Assembly (NCBI RefSeq): GCF_039521365.1
Contig: NZ_BAAACF010000003.1
Coordinates: 124,001 to 188,000, forward strand
Source: Clostridium_AW malenominatum
GTDB lineage: Bacteria; Bacillota; Clostridia; Clostridiales; Clostridiaceae
DNA length: 64,000 nucleotides
Direction: 5' to 3'
The translations under genes were made by a program, and so were the position numbers. The notes under the pieces were generated by a model. The model saw nothing but the letters and a program-made list of their open reading frames with translations, ran no database searches and was not told the origin of the DNA. Below are positions 8,564 to 17,417 of this stretch, piece by piece. The stretch's first letter is position 1. Every line of letters starts with the position of its first letter.

Positions 8564-9373
8564 GTTTAAGGCTTTCTTCGCTCTATACCATTGTACCCTC
8601 AAAATAATTATACCTATAATGCCTATTATTATTTCTGCTAAAAATATTGAAGCACCTAATGGGAAAAATACCGACATTAATGAAGGTACTGAATTCCATA
8701 AGCTATGCAAAATTACTACTACAATGTAGGCATTTACGATTTTTCTATTTATTCTTAAGCCTGGATTTGTATTTTCTCTAGCAAATACTCCTCCTAAAAT
8801 AGCCGTCCATGTTCCATGACCCAGTGGCGATAGTATTCCTCTTAGTAAAGTTATATAAACAGTAAGAGACAAATTTCCCTGGCTTCTTAAAAAATAACTA
8901 AAGGCATATCCTGTACTCTCTAAGGCAGCAAATCCCATACCTGCGGAAGCTCCTAAAATAATGCCGTCTATATGAAATCTACATTTTTTACGTTTATATA
9001 TTAAAAGCACCCCTAGAATTTTAGTAAATTCCTCTACCAATCCTACAATTAAAGCATTTCCCATACTCATTTGGGTCATAAAAATTGGCTCCAGCACTGC
9101 CGCTGCAAAGGTTCCTAAAAATCCTCCGTAAAAAAAGCTTGCTACTGTATCAGTCATAGTCACATGGCTTATACGTCTTTTTTCATAGAAAAAAGCTACA
9201 TATATTACAGGTATAAGAAAGTTTCCAAGCATAACCACTGCAGGGAATAACACTATATTTCCCGTACCGATTAGCACTATCAATCCTAAGACATAAGTTA
9301 CAATTCCAACTATAAGTAATTTATGCCATTTATATCTTCTAACCTTAGGTTCCACACAATTTTCCATAGTCAA
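8561..9373 (-). CDS. PrsW-like intramembrane metalloprotease
   Basis: 270-residue polytopic protein. PrsW/RCE1-type motifs in membrane segments are VEEFTK (the EExxK glutamates), GFAALES, LGHGTWT and LHSLWN, which supply the expected Glu and His metal ligands. PrsW in Bacillus cleaves the anti-sigma factor RsiW; in clostridia PrsW relatives act on other anti-sigma factors. No sigma/anti-sigma pair is adjacent here, so the substrate is unknown. Transcribed alone, convergent with feoB. Confidence 0.85.
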   Translation of the reverse strand: MTMENCVEPKVRRYKWHKLLIVGIVTYVLGLIVLIGTGNIVLFPAVVMLGNFLIPVIYVAFFYEKRRISHVTMTDTVASFFYGGFLGTFAAAVLEPIFMTQMSMGNALIVGLVEEFTKILGVLLIYKRKKCRFHIDGIILGASAGMGFAALESTGYAFSYFLRSQGNLSLTVYITLLRGILSPLGHGTWTAILGGVFARENTNPGLRINRKIVNAYIVVVILHSLWNSVPSLMSVFFPLGASIFLAEIIIGIIGIIILRVQWYRAKKALN

Positions 9374-9454
9374 TCTCCATTTTGAATAATATTTTCTTCA
9401 ATTCTTATTATTCATATTTTGAGATTAATTATTCTCTATTATCTATTATCTAAC

Positions 9455-10828
9455 TTACCCCATATCACTAACTACATTATTTACCCATTTCTTAGATAAA
9501 AGTCTCATTAGTCCTAATGCAAACTTTGCAAGTTCTTCTGCTGTAAGTAGAGCAACCACTAAATAAACTGGAAGATGAAGAACAAAAGCTCCTATAAAGG
9601 ACAGTGGAACTCCTATAAACCACATGGTGCCGCCTTCTGCTAAAAGGGAGAATTTTGTATCTCCTCCGCCTCTAAGTATGCCAACAATCATTATTATATT
9701 AAATACCCTTATAGACATAACTATGGAGCTTATATAAAGAATTCTTCTTGCATCTGCTGCAACTTCTGAAGAAATTTTAAAGAAATTTAAAACAAATGGT
9801 GCGGATAGAGCTAAAAGTCCTCCTAAAACCAATCCAGAAATTACTCCTAGTATTGAAAATCTGTTAGCATATTCCCTTCCCTTTTCTTCATCTCCTGCAC
9901 CTATTTTATTTCCTATCATAACTGTAGATGCATTTGCCATTCCAAAGGTTATAACCATAAATAAGTTTTGAACTGTACCACATATTTGTACAGCAGCCAC
10001 CGCTCCCGTTCCTATTCTTCCATAAACTGCTGTGTAAACTACTGTTGCAAGACCCCAACAAGCTTCATTTAAAACCACAGGGATTACAGTAACAAAGGTT
10101 CTCCATACAAAATCTCTAGTTAAATCTACCATTTCACTAAATTTTGCTGCCATAACATTTTTAGTTTTATAAACATAAGAAACTATTAATATCATCTCAA
10201 CTAATCTTGCTATAGCTGTAGCAAGTGCTGCTCCACCAACTCCCATAACCGGTGCTCCTAGCTTACCAAATATGAAAACCCAGTTTAAAAAGGCATTGCA
10301 TACTAATGCTATTGCACTTACTATCATTGAAATTCTTGCCTCTCCTATACAACGAAGGCCAAAGGAATAAGCAAAAGTAATAGCCGTAAATATATAGCTT
10401 ATACATATTATTCTTAGATATTCTGTTCCACTTTTTATTACTTCTGGTTCTTTATTAAATATAGCAATTATTTCTCTTGGAAATATAAATGCAATTATAG
10501 ATAATATTATAGAAATTATCACTCCAGAAATTAAAGAAATCCCTAGTATTCTCCTTATATTCTTAACGTCTTCCTTACCCCAAAACTGAGATATAAAAAC
10601 CCCTGTACCGCTACAAATTCCAAAGATTAACATACTGAATATTAAAAAGTATTGATTTGCTATTCCAACGGAAGCAATAGCTGTTTCCCCAAGCTCCCCA
10701 ACCATTACCGTGTCTATCATATTTACAAACGAATTTATAAAACTCTGTATTACAATAGGCAGGGCTAATTTAATTAGTGTACTATAAAATTCCTTATCGT
10801 TAAATAAAGATTTAAATCTATTTTTCAC
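9455..10828 (-). CDS. MATE-family multidrug/cation antiporter
   Basis: About 457 residues with twelve hydrophobic segments and the MATE arrangement of two homologous halves, beginning ALPIVIQSFINSFVNMIDT. The motif FISQFWGKED and the later PVMGVGGAALATAIARLVE are typical. The start is taken as the GTG at 10828, preceded by GGGGGGAAAG; the TTG at 10843 would lack a site. Substrate unknown. Monocistronic, divergent from the MBL-fold gene. Confidence 0.88.
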   Translation of the reverse strand: MKNRFKSLFNDKEFYSTLIKLALPIVIQSFINSFVNMIDTVMVGELGETAIASVGIANQYFLIFSMLIFGICSGTGVFISQFWGKEDVKNIRRILGISLISGVIISIILSIIAFIFPREIIAIFNKEPEVIKSGTEYLRIICISYIFTAITFAYSFGLRCIGEARISMIVSAIALVCNAFLNWVFIFGKLGAPVMGVGGAALATAIARLVEMILIVSYVYKTKNVMAAKFSEMVDLTRDFVWRTFVTVIPVVLNEACWGLATVVYTAVYGRIGTGAVAAVQICGTVQNLFMVITFGMANASTVMIGNKIGAGDEEKGREYANRFSILGVISGLVLGGLLALSAPFVLNFFKISSEVAADARRILYISSIVMSIRVFNIIMIVGILRGGGDTKFSLLAEGGTMWFIGVPLSFIGAFVLHLPVYLVVALLTAEELAKFALGLMRLLSKKWVNNVVSDMG

Positions 10829-10945
10829 TATCTTTCCCCCCAAATAAAAACTTCTTAAAGTATATTATAAAAGAGGTTTCATTTCAACTCTTTAATTTGC
10901 TATAATTATGCTTGAATATTATTAAATTATAAAGGTTGGTATGAT

Positions 10946-11683
10946 ATGGATAATCATAAAGCAAAAATACATTATTTATTCCATGATGGATTTGCTGTGG
11001 AAACAGAAAACCATCTTTTGATATTTGATTACTATAAAGATTCTCCTGTAGGAGAAGATAGAAATTTAATTAATGGAGTTTTAGGAGAAGAAGATTTAAA
11101 TTGCGGAAAAAAAGTAGTGGTGTTTTCTTCCCACGGACACAAAGATCACTTTAATCCCGTGATTTTAGATTGGGTAAATCATAACGAAAACATACAATAT
11201 GTACTAAGTAGCGATATAACCCTTCCTGACTATAAAAAGAATTATAATATTTTATGGGCAAACAAAGAATTAGATTTAGAAGATATTCATATAAAAACCT
11301 ATACCTCTACAGACATAGGTGTATGTTATTTCGTTAAAGTTGATGGAATTACTCTATTTCATGCTGGAGATTTAAATTGGTGGCATTGGAAAGGTGACAC
11401 TATGGAAAATAACTTGGAAATGGAACTTGCCTTTAAAAAGGAAGTTTCAAAAATTGCTGAAGAAGACATAGACATTGCCTTTTTTCCTACGGATCCAAGA
11501 CTTGAGGAGTTTTTCCACATAGGGGGAGAATACTTTATTGATAAGGTAAAGCCAAAAGTTTTTATACCAATGCATTATTGGGCTAAAGCTTCTATTACTA
11601 AAAAATTTAAGGAAGCGATACAAAGGGACTTTTGCGAAATAATTGAAATTCAAAATAGAGGTCAGGTTATATATTACAAATAA
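10946..11683 (+). CDS. MBL-fold metallo-hydrolase
   Basis: 245-residue metallo-beta-lactamase fold protein. The metal motif SSHGHKDHF (HxHxDH) comes first, then FHAGDLNWWH, FFPTDPRLEEF and a last histidine in PMHYWAK. This is the UlaG/YycJ-like hydrolase group of unknown substrate. No signal peptide, so cytosolic. The ATG follows AAAGGTTGG. It converges on the aminotransferase through the palindromic repeat at 11682-11776. Confidence 0.85.
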   Translation: MDNHKAKIHYLFHDGFAVETENHLLIFDYYKDSPVGEDRNLINGVLGEEDLNCGKKVVVFSSHGHKDHFNPVILDWVNHNENIQYVLSSDITLPDYKKNYNILWANKELDLEDIHIKTYTSTDIGVCYFVKVDGITLFHAGDLNWWHWKGDTMENNLEMELAFKKEVSKIAEEDIDIAFFPTDPRLEEFFHIGGEYFIDKVKPKVFIPMHYWAKASITKKFKEAIQRDFCEIIEIQNRGQVIYYK

Positions 11684-11776
11684 CAGAGAAGAAAGAATAA
11701 CTAAGGATAAAAATCCTCCGAAATTTCTATAATAATAAAAATTCTGGAGGATTTTTCTCAACATCTGTTCTCTGTT
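11682..11776. repeat. Nested palindromic intergenic repeat, copy C (terminator-like)
   Basis: Outer perfect arms AACAGAGAA (11682-11690) and TTCTCTGTT (11768-11776) enclose the stem AAAAATCCTCC (11709-11719) with GGAGGATTTTT (11746-11756). The loop contains ATTTCTATAATA, as in copies B and H. It lies between convergent genes and overlaps both ends. Confidence 0.65.
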
Positions 11777-12971
11777 AGACTTGTTTCATATTATATAACC
11801 TTGCTAACTTTTCAAATGCTTTAAAAGAATTTTGTATTGAATCATAAGATATGCAATAAGCTAATCTTACATGTCCTGGACAACCAAAAGCAGACCCTGG
11901 TACTAGTAGTAAATTAAATTGCTTTGCATCTTCACAAAACTTTTTGTCATCTTCTATTGGCGTTCTAGGGAACAGATAAAAGGCACCTTGTGGTTTTACA
12001 CAAGAAAAACCTAAATTTATTAAGTGATTATATAAAGCATCCCTATTTCTTTGGTATACACTAATATCAACTTCATCTTCTAGGCAGTTTGCAATAACTC
12101 TTTGAAATAATGAGGGTGCATTTACGAAGCCTAAAATTCTGTTAGCTACATTTAAAGAAGCCATTACCTCTTCAAAACAATCCATATCTGTATTTGCAAC
12201 TATATATCCTATTCTTTCTCCCGGTAATGATAATGATTTACTATATGAATATCCTATAAAGGAATTTTTATAGTATTTTAAAATATAAGGAATTTTAACC
12301 TTATCATAAACTATTTCTCTATATGGCTCATCAGATATTAGATATATGCTTATACCTAATTCCTTTTCTTTATCTGAAAGTACCTTTGATAAATCTTTTA
12401 TAACTTTTTCTGAATACACAACACCCGTTGGGTTATTAGGGGAGTTTATAATAACAGCTTTCGTTTTACTACTTATTTTATTTTTTAATGCTTCCATATT
12501 AGGCTCAAAAGTGTTTATATCAGCAGGAATTACTACAATCTTCCCATCAAAATTATTTACATAATTTCTATATTCACCAAAAAACGGCGCAAAAACAATA
12601 ACCTCATCCTCTGGATTAATCAATGTTTTCAATAAAATATTTAATCCTCCCGCTGCTCCACAGGTCATAACTATATTATTATAAGATATATTTACATTAT
12701 GTTTTTTATTTATAAACTGAGCTATTTTATCTCTAACATCCTCATAACCTGAATTACTCATATAACCATGTATAAGGCTTGCAGATTCTTCATTTAATAT
12801 TTCACTAATTGTATTTTTGATATTTTCAGGAGGCTCAATACTTGAATTTCCCAAACTATAATCAAAAACATTTTCTTTTCCATAAATATCAGATAATCTT
12901 TTTCCTTCTTCAAACATAACTCTTATAATAGAATTATTAGCTACTAAATCTTTCATTTTATTAGATATCAT
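11775..12971 (-). CDS. PLP-dependent class I/II aminotransferase
   Basis: 398-residue fold-type I enzyme. Visible are the cofactor-site TCGAAGGLNILLKTL, NSPNNPTG (substrate/cofactor asparagine region), SDEPYREIVYD and the Schiff-base lysine in SYSKSLSLPGERIGY. It resembles the AspC/AspB-like aminotransferases of clostridia that act on aspartate, aromatic or other amino acids; specificity cannot be told. The start has GGAGG. It stands alone. Confidence 0.87.
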   Translation of the reverse strand: MISNKMKDLVANNSIIRVMFEEGKRLSDIYGKENVFDYSLGNSSIEPPENIKNTISEILNEESASLIHGYMSNSGYEDVRDKIAQFINKKHNVNISYNNIVMTCGAAGGLNILLKTLINPEDEVIVFAPFFGEYRNYVNNFDGKIVVIPADINTFEPNMEALKNKISSKTKAVIINSPNNPTGVVYSEKVIKDLSKVLSDKEKELGISIYLISDEPYREIVYDKVKIPYILKYYKNSFIGYSYSKSLSLPGERIGYIVANTDMDCFEEVMASLNVANRILGFVNAPSLFQRVIANCLEDEVDISVYQRNRDALYNHLINLGFSCVKPQGAFYLFPRTPIEDDKKFCEDAKQFNLLLVPGSAFGCPGHVRLAYCISYDSIQNSFKAFEKLARLYNMKQV

Positions 12972-13166
12972 TTCAAATGTTCCTCCTTCGACTTTTTTCG
13001 CTAATATACTACATTAATTAACTCACTAAGTATATTACAATTAAAAAAGGAAGGCAACTTTTTATTTCGCAGTATATTAAGGAAATATTAATATTATCTT
13101 CTATTTTATATTAAGATATGTACTCTACAATAGTATATATATTAAGTATTTAAGGAGATGTTAATT

Positions 13167-13610
13167 TTGGAAAACAGAAAATTTACGGCTTTATTTTTTT
13201 CATTAATACCTGGTGCGGGGCATTTATATCTGGGACTTCAAAAGAAAGGTTTGCAAATTATGATTGCATTCTTCGGCTTGATTGCTTTAGTTGATTGGAT
13301 TCATCTGCCTATTGCAGGAATGTTCATTCCAATTATTTGGTTTTATAGTATTTTCGATGTAAGGAAAGCACTTTACAATCCTCAAAATTATGATGACAGC
13401 TTAAATTTAAACTTATCTTTTGATTTTATGAACGTTAAATATTTAGGATGGTTTTTTATAATTTTAGGAGTAGCTGCTATATTTGACAATGTAGTTTTCC
13501 CACTAGCTAATATTTATATAGATTGGCAAACCATGAGATATGTAAAAAGTACAATAGTTTCTTTTATATTCATTGCACTTGGAATTAAGATGCTTATACC
13601 ACGTAGATAA
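13167..13610 (+). CDS. Small polytopic membrane protein of unknown function
   Basis: 147 residues with about four to five hydrophobic segments. The LIPGAGHLYLGLQKKGLQ motif near the N-terminus resembles the GxGxxYLGxxxxG turn of TM2-type small membrane proteins. I prefer the TTG at 13167, nine bases after AAGGAG. The ATG at 13158 abuts the GGAG and would be too close. Not otherwise recognised. It converges on the next gene across a strong hairpin. Confidence 0.65.
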   Translation: MENRKFTALFFSLIPGAGHLYLGLQKKGLQIMIAFFGLIALVDWIHLPIAGMFIPIIWFYSIFDVRKALYNPQNYDDSLNLNLSFDFMNVKYLGWFFIILGVAAIFDNVVFPLANIYIDWQTMRYVKSTIVSFIFIALGIKMLIPRR

Positions 13611-13632
13611 TAGTTATATAGATATAATTAAT

Positions 13633-13671
13633 AGATAGAGACAAAATTCCTGGGGAATTTTGTCTCTATCT
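13633..13671. terminator. Bidirectional hairpin terminator
   Basis: A perfect 18-bp stem AGATAGAGACAAAATTCC (13633-13650) pairs with 13654-13671, loop TGG, between convergent genes. Weaker outer symmetry rich in TAGA/TCTA units continues to both gene ends, recalling the nested repeats elsewhere. Confidence 0.65.
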
Positions 13672-13736
13672 GTACTCTACACCATATTCTCTATACTCTA
13701 TTCTACAATTCTAGAAACTAGATATCTGAAAAACTA

Positions 13737-14447
13737 CTATTGCAGCTTTTCAATGTTATTAATTTTCCCTAATTTATAACTTAGTGTGTAATGTGGCTTT
13801 CCATTAATATATATAAACATTATTATATTTTCATCATCACTAGTTAACCTATTAATTTCTATCTTATCTTCCTTTTTAGCAATTCCATTTTCTATTAAAT
13901 ATTTTTTCCCTACTACTTCTGGTTTTCCAAAGCCTCCGTAGGGTTCAGAAAAATATTTAAACATAAATAATAATATTATTAGTCCTACTATATTTGCTAA
14001 AAAAAATTTCTCAAAGGTTTTCCCATCATTTTCTGTAAATATAATACGTATGGTGGATATTCCCGTAGCCCATATCCAGTGATGACCAATTGGAATAATT
14101 AAGTTTTTATTTAAAAATCTAAAAAAAGCGAAGGATATACTCCAAACTAAAATCCCCTCTATTATTCTTTTATATTTATAGTTCTTTGAGCACCGTTCCC
14201 ATAAAGTTAATGTTCCAATGAATGCCATAGAACTTAACAATACATATATAAAATCGCTTATAAATTCTGTACTATAATACAAAAAACAAGCAAAAAATAA
14301 TGTTAAGGGCGTATATACTAAAACGTTTTTTAATTTCTTATTTCCACCTACCTTTTTACCTTTAGCATTACGTTCTAAAAATATAGCAATTATTACACCT
14401 AATATTAAAAACACTGAACTAGCAATTAAATAAACTCTATTTCTCAA
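13737..14447 (-). CDS. Membrane protein of unknown function
   Basis: 236 residues. The first ~150 are hydrophobic, with five or six membrane segments; a soluble C-terminal tail follows from about residue 170 (KPEVVGKKYLIENGIAKKED). No family recognised. The start is a TTG two bases after the dinB stop, with AGGAGG located inside the last codons of dinB, so it is translationally coupled to dinB. That coupling is the only clue to its role. Confidence 0.6.
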   Translation of the reverse strand: MRNRVYLIASSVFLILGVIIAIFLERNAKGKKVGGNKKLKNVLVYTPLTLFFACFLYYSTEFISDFIYVLLSSMAFIGTLTLWERCSKNYKYKRIIEGILVWSISFAFFRFLNKNLIIPIGHHWIWATGISTIRIIFTENDGKTFEKFFLANIVGLIILLFMFKYFSEPYGGFGKPEVVGKKYLIENGIAKKEDKIEINRLTSDDENIIMFIYINGKPHYTLSYKLGKINNIEKLQ

Positions 14448-14448
14448 T

Positions 14449-15510
14449 TTAGTTTCCTCCTAAAAAACTGTGGAAGCTCAATTGTTCTACCTTGTTTTCA
14501 GTAAGAGTAGATATGGTCAACCCTATAAGCCTTACACTATCCTCTAATTCCATTTCTTCTAATATTTCACAAGATACTTTATATATTTCCCTATGGTCAT
14601 TAGTATAAAAGTTTATGGTTTTACTTTTAGTGTGGTTTACAAACTTAGAAGTTTTTACTTTTACTGTTATGGTTTTTCCCCACATATTTTTACTATTTAA
14701 AGTTTCTGATACTTCTTCTGAAAAATATTTTATATATTTTTTCATTTCTTCTTTATCAGTTAAATCTTTTCTTAAAGTTGTTTCTCTTCCTATAGACTTT
14801 CTTTCCCTTATAACTTCTACTTCTCTATAATCTATTCCTCTTATTCTGTCATATATCTCTAATCCAAATTTACCAAAGTACTCTACACAAAATTCTTTTG
14901 ATAATTTATACATGTCTTCTATAGTGAAGATGCCTATATTATTCATTTTTTCCACAGACTTTTTACCCATACCATGAACTTTACTTAGTGGTAAGGGTTT
15001 TAGTATTTCTGGAATCATATTTTCTGTTATTACTTTAATCCCATTTGGTTTATTCCAGTCAGAAGCTAGCTTTGCTAAAAATTTATTATAGGACACACCA
15101 ACAGATACAGTAAGCCCAATCTGTTTCTTTACTTCTCTTTTTAAAAACTCTGCACATTCTATGGGTTTCATTTTAACTTCAGTTATATCTAAATAAGCTT
15201 CATCAATAGATACAGGCTCTACCATAGGAGTTAAGGAGTATAATATTTTAAATATTTCTTTAGATATTTGACTATATCTTTCATGCCTAGTAGGCAAATA
15301 TATTCCTAGGGGACATCTTTGCTTTGCCTTAAAAGTAGGCATGGCTGAATGAACCCCATATTTTCTTGCTTCATAAGAACAGGTTGCCACTACTCCTCTT
15401 TCTCCTACTCCTCCTACAATAACTGGTTTTCCTTTAAGTTCTGGATTGTCCATTTGCTCCACAGAAGCGAAAAAAGCATCCACATCCATGTGCATAATTA
15501 TCTTATTCAT
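14449..15510 (-). CDS. dinB: DNA polymerase IV (Y-family)
   Basis: 353-residue error-prone translesion polymerase. Catalytic motifs are MDVDAFFASVEQ (metal-binding Asp) and VSIDEAYLD (Asp-Glu pair). The thumb helix-hairpin-helix follows (LSKVHGMGKKSVEKM), and the little-finger domain reaches the end (SIGRETTLRKDL). Length is normal. It heads a two-gene unit with the downstream membrane protein. I saw no obvious LexA box in the short upstream spacer. Confidence 0.95.
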   Translation of the reverse strand: MNKIIMHMDVDAFFASVEQMDNPELKGKPVIVGGVGERGVVATCSYEARKYGVHSAMPTFKAKQRCPLGIYLPTRHERYSQISKEIFKILYSLTPMVEPVSIDEAYLDITEVKMKPIECAEFLKREVKKQIGLTVSVGVSYNKFLAKLASDWNKPNGIKVITENMIPEILKPLPLSKVHGMGKKSVEKMNNIGIFTIEDMYKLSKEFCVEYFGKFGLEIYDRIRGIDYREVEVIRERKSIGRETTLRKDLTDKEEMKKYIKYFSEEVSETLNSKNMWGKTITVKVKTSKFVNHTKSKTINFYTNDHREIYKVSCEILEEMELEDSVRLIGLTISTLTENKVEQLSFHSFLGGN

Positions 15511-15543
15511 ATGTGCATATCATCCTTTAAGATTATTTTCTGT

Positions 15544-16506
15544 TTATATTATAACATATTGTCCCTTGTACTCATCTTCACAAATAATATTTAACTTCCA
15601 CTTCCCTTTATCTCTATTTTCTTCATTACTAGATACCACATTTATTACTATTTCACCGTCTATATTGTAAGCTTTAGGTCCTGTGTTATAAATATGATAT
15701 ATATTTTCACCAATGGTTCCACTCTTATACCCCTTAGTTAGTTTTATTAAACCACTACTTTCTCTAAAGGTATTTGTTATTTCTATGGTATAGTTATTTA
15801 AAAACTCTTTATAAAGCTGCAAGGTAGTACCGTTTTCTTTTATATCAAAATCTATACTCTGGTATTTATTTATTTTTCCCTTTTTTAAATAAGTTTTATC
15901 TATACTAGGATTCTTTTCAAATATAAATTCTACCCTTTCTTTTTCCCTTATAGAGTTAATGTATTTGTAAAATAAATTATTTTCTTCTTTAAAGTCATAT
16001 TTAGGATGAAAACTTGAATAAATAATAAGTTGCTTTTCTAGCTCTCTTTTTCTGTCTACTAAATATTTTATCCATTTCATTATTATAGTGCTTTTAGTAT
16101 GATTTATATTTTTCCCAGCTGTAGCTTTAATCATTATAATGTTGTTTTCCTCTGGTAGGTTATGGTCTATGTTAGAAGATATAAAGCCTACAATAGAATC
16201 CTTTTTCTGTTCATAATTATAATTTATTGAACTACAATAAAGAGTTTTTGGCAGCTCAATTTCTTCAATAGCTTTTATGCTAGATATTTTACTTATATCT
16301 TGAATATTCATTGTTATTATTCCAAAGTTATACCCTAAATCCTCAAACTCTCCTCCTACAAGGCTTGTCATTCTAGCAACTTTATAAGAATCTAAGCTGT
16401 ATTTTACTATTAAATCTATCTTTCCCCTCATTATCTTTCCATTTCTTGAAACCACAGCTAATTCACTTAAAATTTCTTTTGGAAGACTTTTTAGTGTTTT
16501 TAACAA
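15544..16506 (-). CDS. Degenerate Csp-like subtilase relative (predicted pseudoprotease)
   Basis: 320 residues. I read three parts that match clostridial Csp/S8 subtilases in order. Residues ~1-90 are a prodomain (KIDLIVKYSLDSYKVARM, then IEEIELPKTLY). Next is a subtilase core fragment with IMKWIKYLVDRKRELEKQLI, the helix-strand that follows the catalytic His in Csp proteins. Last is the jelly-roll insert (LYKEFLNNYTIEITNTF, KGYKSGTIGENIYHIYNTGP, GKWKLNIICED). The Asp-box reads IVGFISSNIDH without the D-x-G catalytic motif, there is no HGT motif, and the protein ends where the segment with the catalytic GTS serine should begin. It therefore looks non-catalytic and shortened against ~550 residues. 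No stop or frameshift remnant is obvious downstream. The family call rests on pattern memory and is moderate. Confidence 0.55.
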   Translation of the reverse strand: MLKTLKSLPKEILSELAVVSRNGKIMRGKIDLIVKYSLDSYKVARMTSLVGGEFEDLGYNFGIITMNIQDISKISSIKAIEEIELPKTLYCSSINYNYEQKKDSIVGFISSNIDHNLPEENNIIMIKATAGKNINHTKSTIIMKWIKYLVDRKRELEKQLIIYSSFHPKYDFKEENNLFYKYINSIREKERVEFIFEKNPSIDKTYLKKGKINKYQSIDFDIKENGTTLQLYKEFLNNYTIEITNTFRESSGLIKLTKGYKSGTIGENIYHIYNTGPKAYNIDGEIVINVVSSNEENRDKGKWKLNIICEDEYKGQYVII

Positions 16507-16579
16507 AAAATCAACTTTAATATTAATTCACTCCTTTTAATATCCTCTATAAAATATATGATTGGAGTAATTAATTTAG

Positions 16580-17347
16580 TTATTTACTTAAATAAGTTTC
16601 CATCATAGTCTTATTAATTCCAATTCCAAAGTAGGCCATTATAATAGTATCTATTAAAACCCCAATATTCCCTAATCTCGCCATGGGATATATTACTATG
16701 CTTAATAGAGAATATATAATGCCAGAGAAAAATGCTATTTTAATAGTTAACCCTAAATTATCAAACAAAAATCCAATTCCTTTTTGAAAATTTCTTAAAA
16801 GGGATATATTATCAAGTACAATTGAGTACTCTATATATACAAAAAATATTAAAATAAAGGTTAATAATATAAAACTTCTATCCTTTAGCATCAAAAGAAT
16901 GGGTATTGTAATAATTAAGTCATAAGCAAAAAGTTTTCCCCAAATACGGTTATCTATCATTAATAACTCTCTTACATCAAATTTTTCTTCTCCAACTTTT
17001 TTTAGACCTACTAAATATACTCCTTTTAAGTAGCTGGTTAAAAGCATTATTGTTATGGTTAAGCATATAGTAAAAACATCTACTCTTGTAAGTAATCCTG
17101 TAATTACATTATTTTTAAAGCTAAATAAGGGTGATGGAAAATCCTCTAATAAGAATCTTATAGAAGGAGGTGTGTCTACTAGTCCTATTTTTAAAGTAAT
17201 AAATCTATTAAGCGGAGTATATTTTATTTTGTATATATATTCATTTAATATTAAGTCAAACATGTCCATTCCAACTGGTATTAAAATTAACCAAAGATAT
17301 TTTCTTAGCTTTTTCATGGATTCAAAGTACTTATCACCTATACTCAT
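16580..17347 (-). CDS. Polytopic membrane protein, unknown
   Basis: 255 residues with six or so hydrophobic segments (one at ~17-35, a central pair, then LLMLKDRSFILLTFILIFFVY and a C-terminal pair). No recognised family. The N-terminus is basic and cytosolic. It precedes the Csp-like gene on the same strand by 73 bases, so the two may be co-transcribed, and is divergent from the next protein. Confidence 0.6.
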   Translation of the reverse strand: MSIGDKYFESMKKLRKYLWLILIPVGMDMFDLILNEYIYKIKYTPLNRFITLKIGLVDTPPSIRFLLEDFPSPLFSFKNNVITGLLTRVDVFTICLTITIMLLTSYLKGVYLVGLKKVGEEKFDVRELLMIDNRIWGKLFAYDLIITIPILLMLKDRSFILLTFILIFFVYIEYSIVLDNISLLRNFQKGIGFLFDNLGLTIKIAFFSGIIYSLLSIVIYPMARLGNIGVLIDTIIMAYFGIGINKTMMETYLSK

Positions 17348-17417
17348 ATTTACTCTCCTTACAAAATTTACTCTATTATACTATAATAGTATTATAACAT
17401 ATTCTGGAGGAAGAATT

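Noticed and set aside
17055..17417. Upstream extension of the protein at 17418-18620
   Set aside because: It would run antisense through the divergent membrane gene; a proper ribosome site and signal anchor start at 17418.
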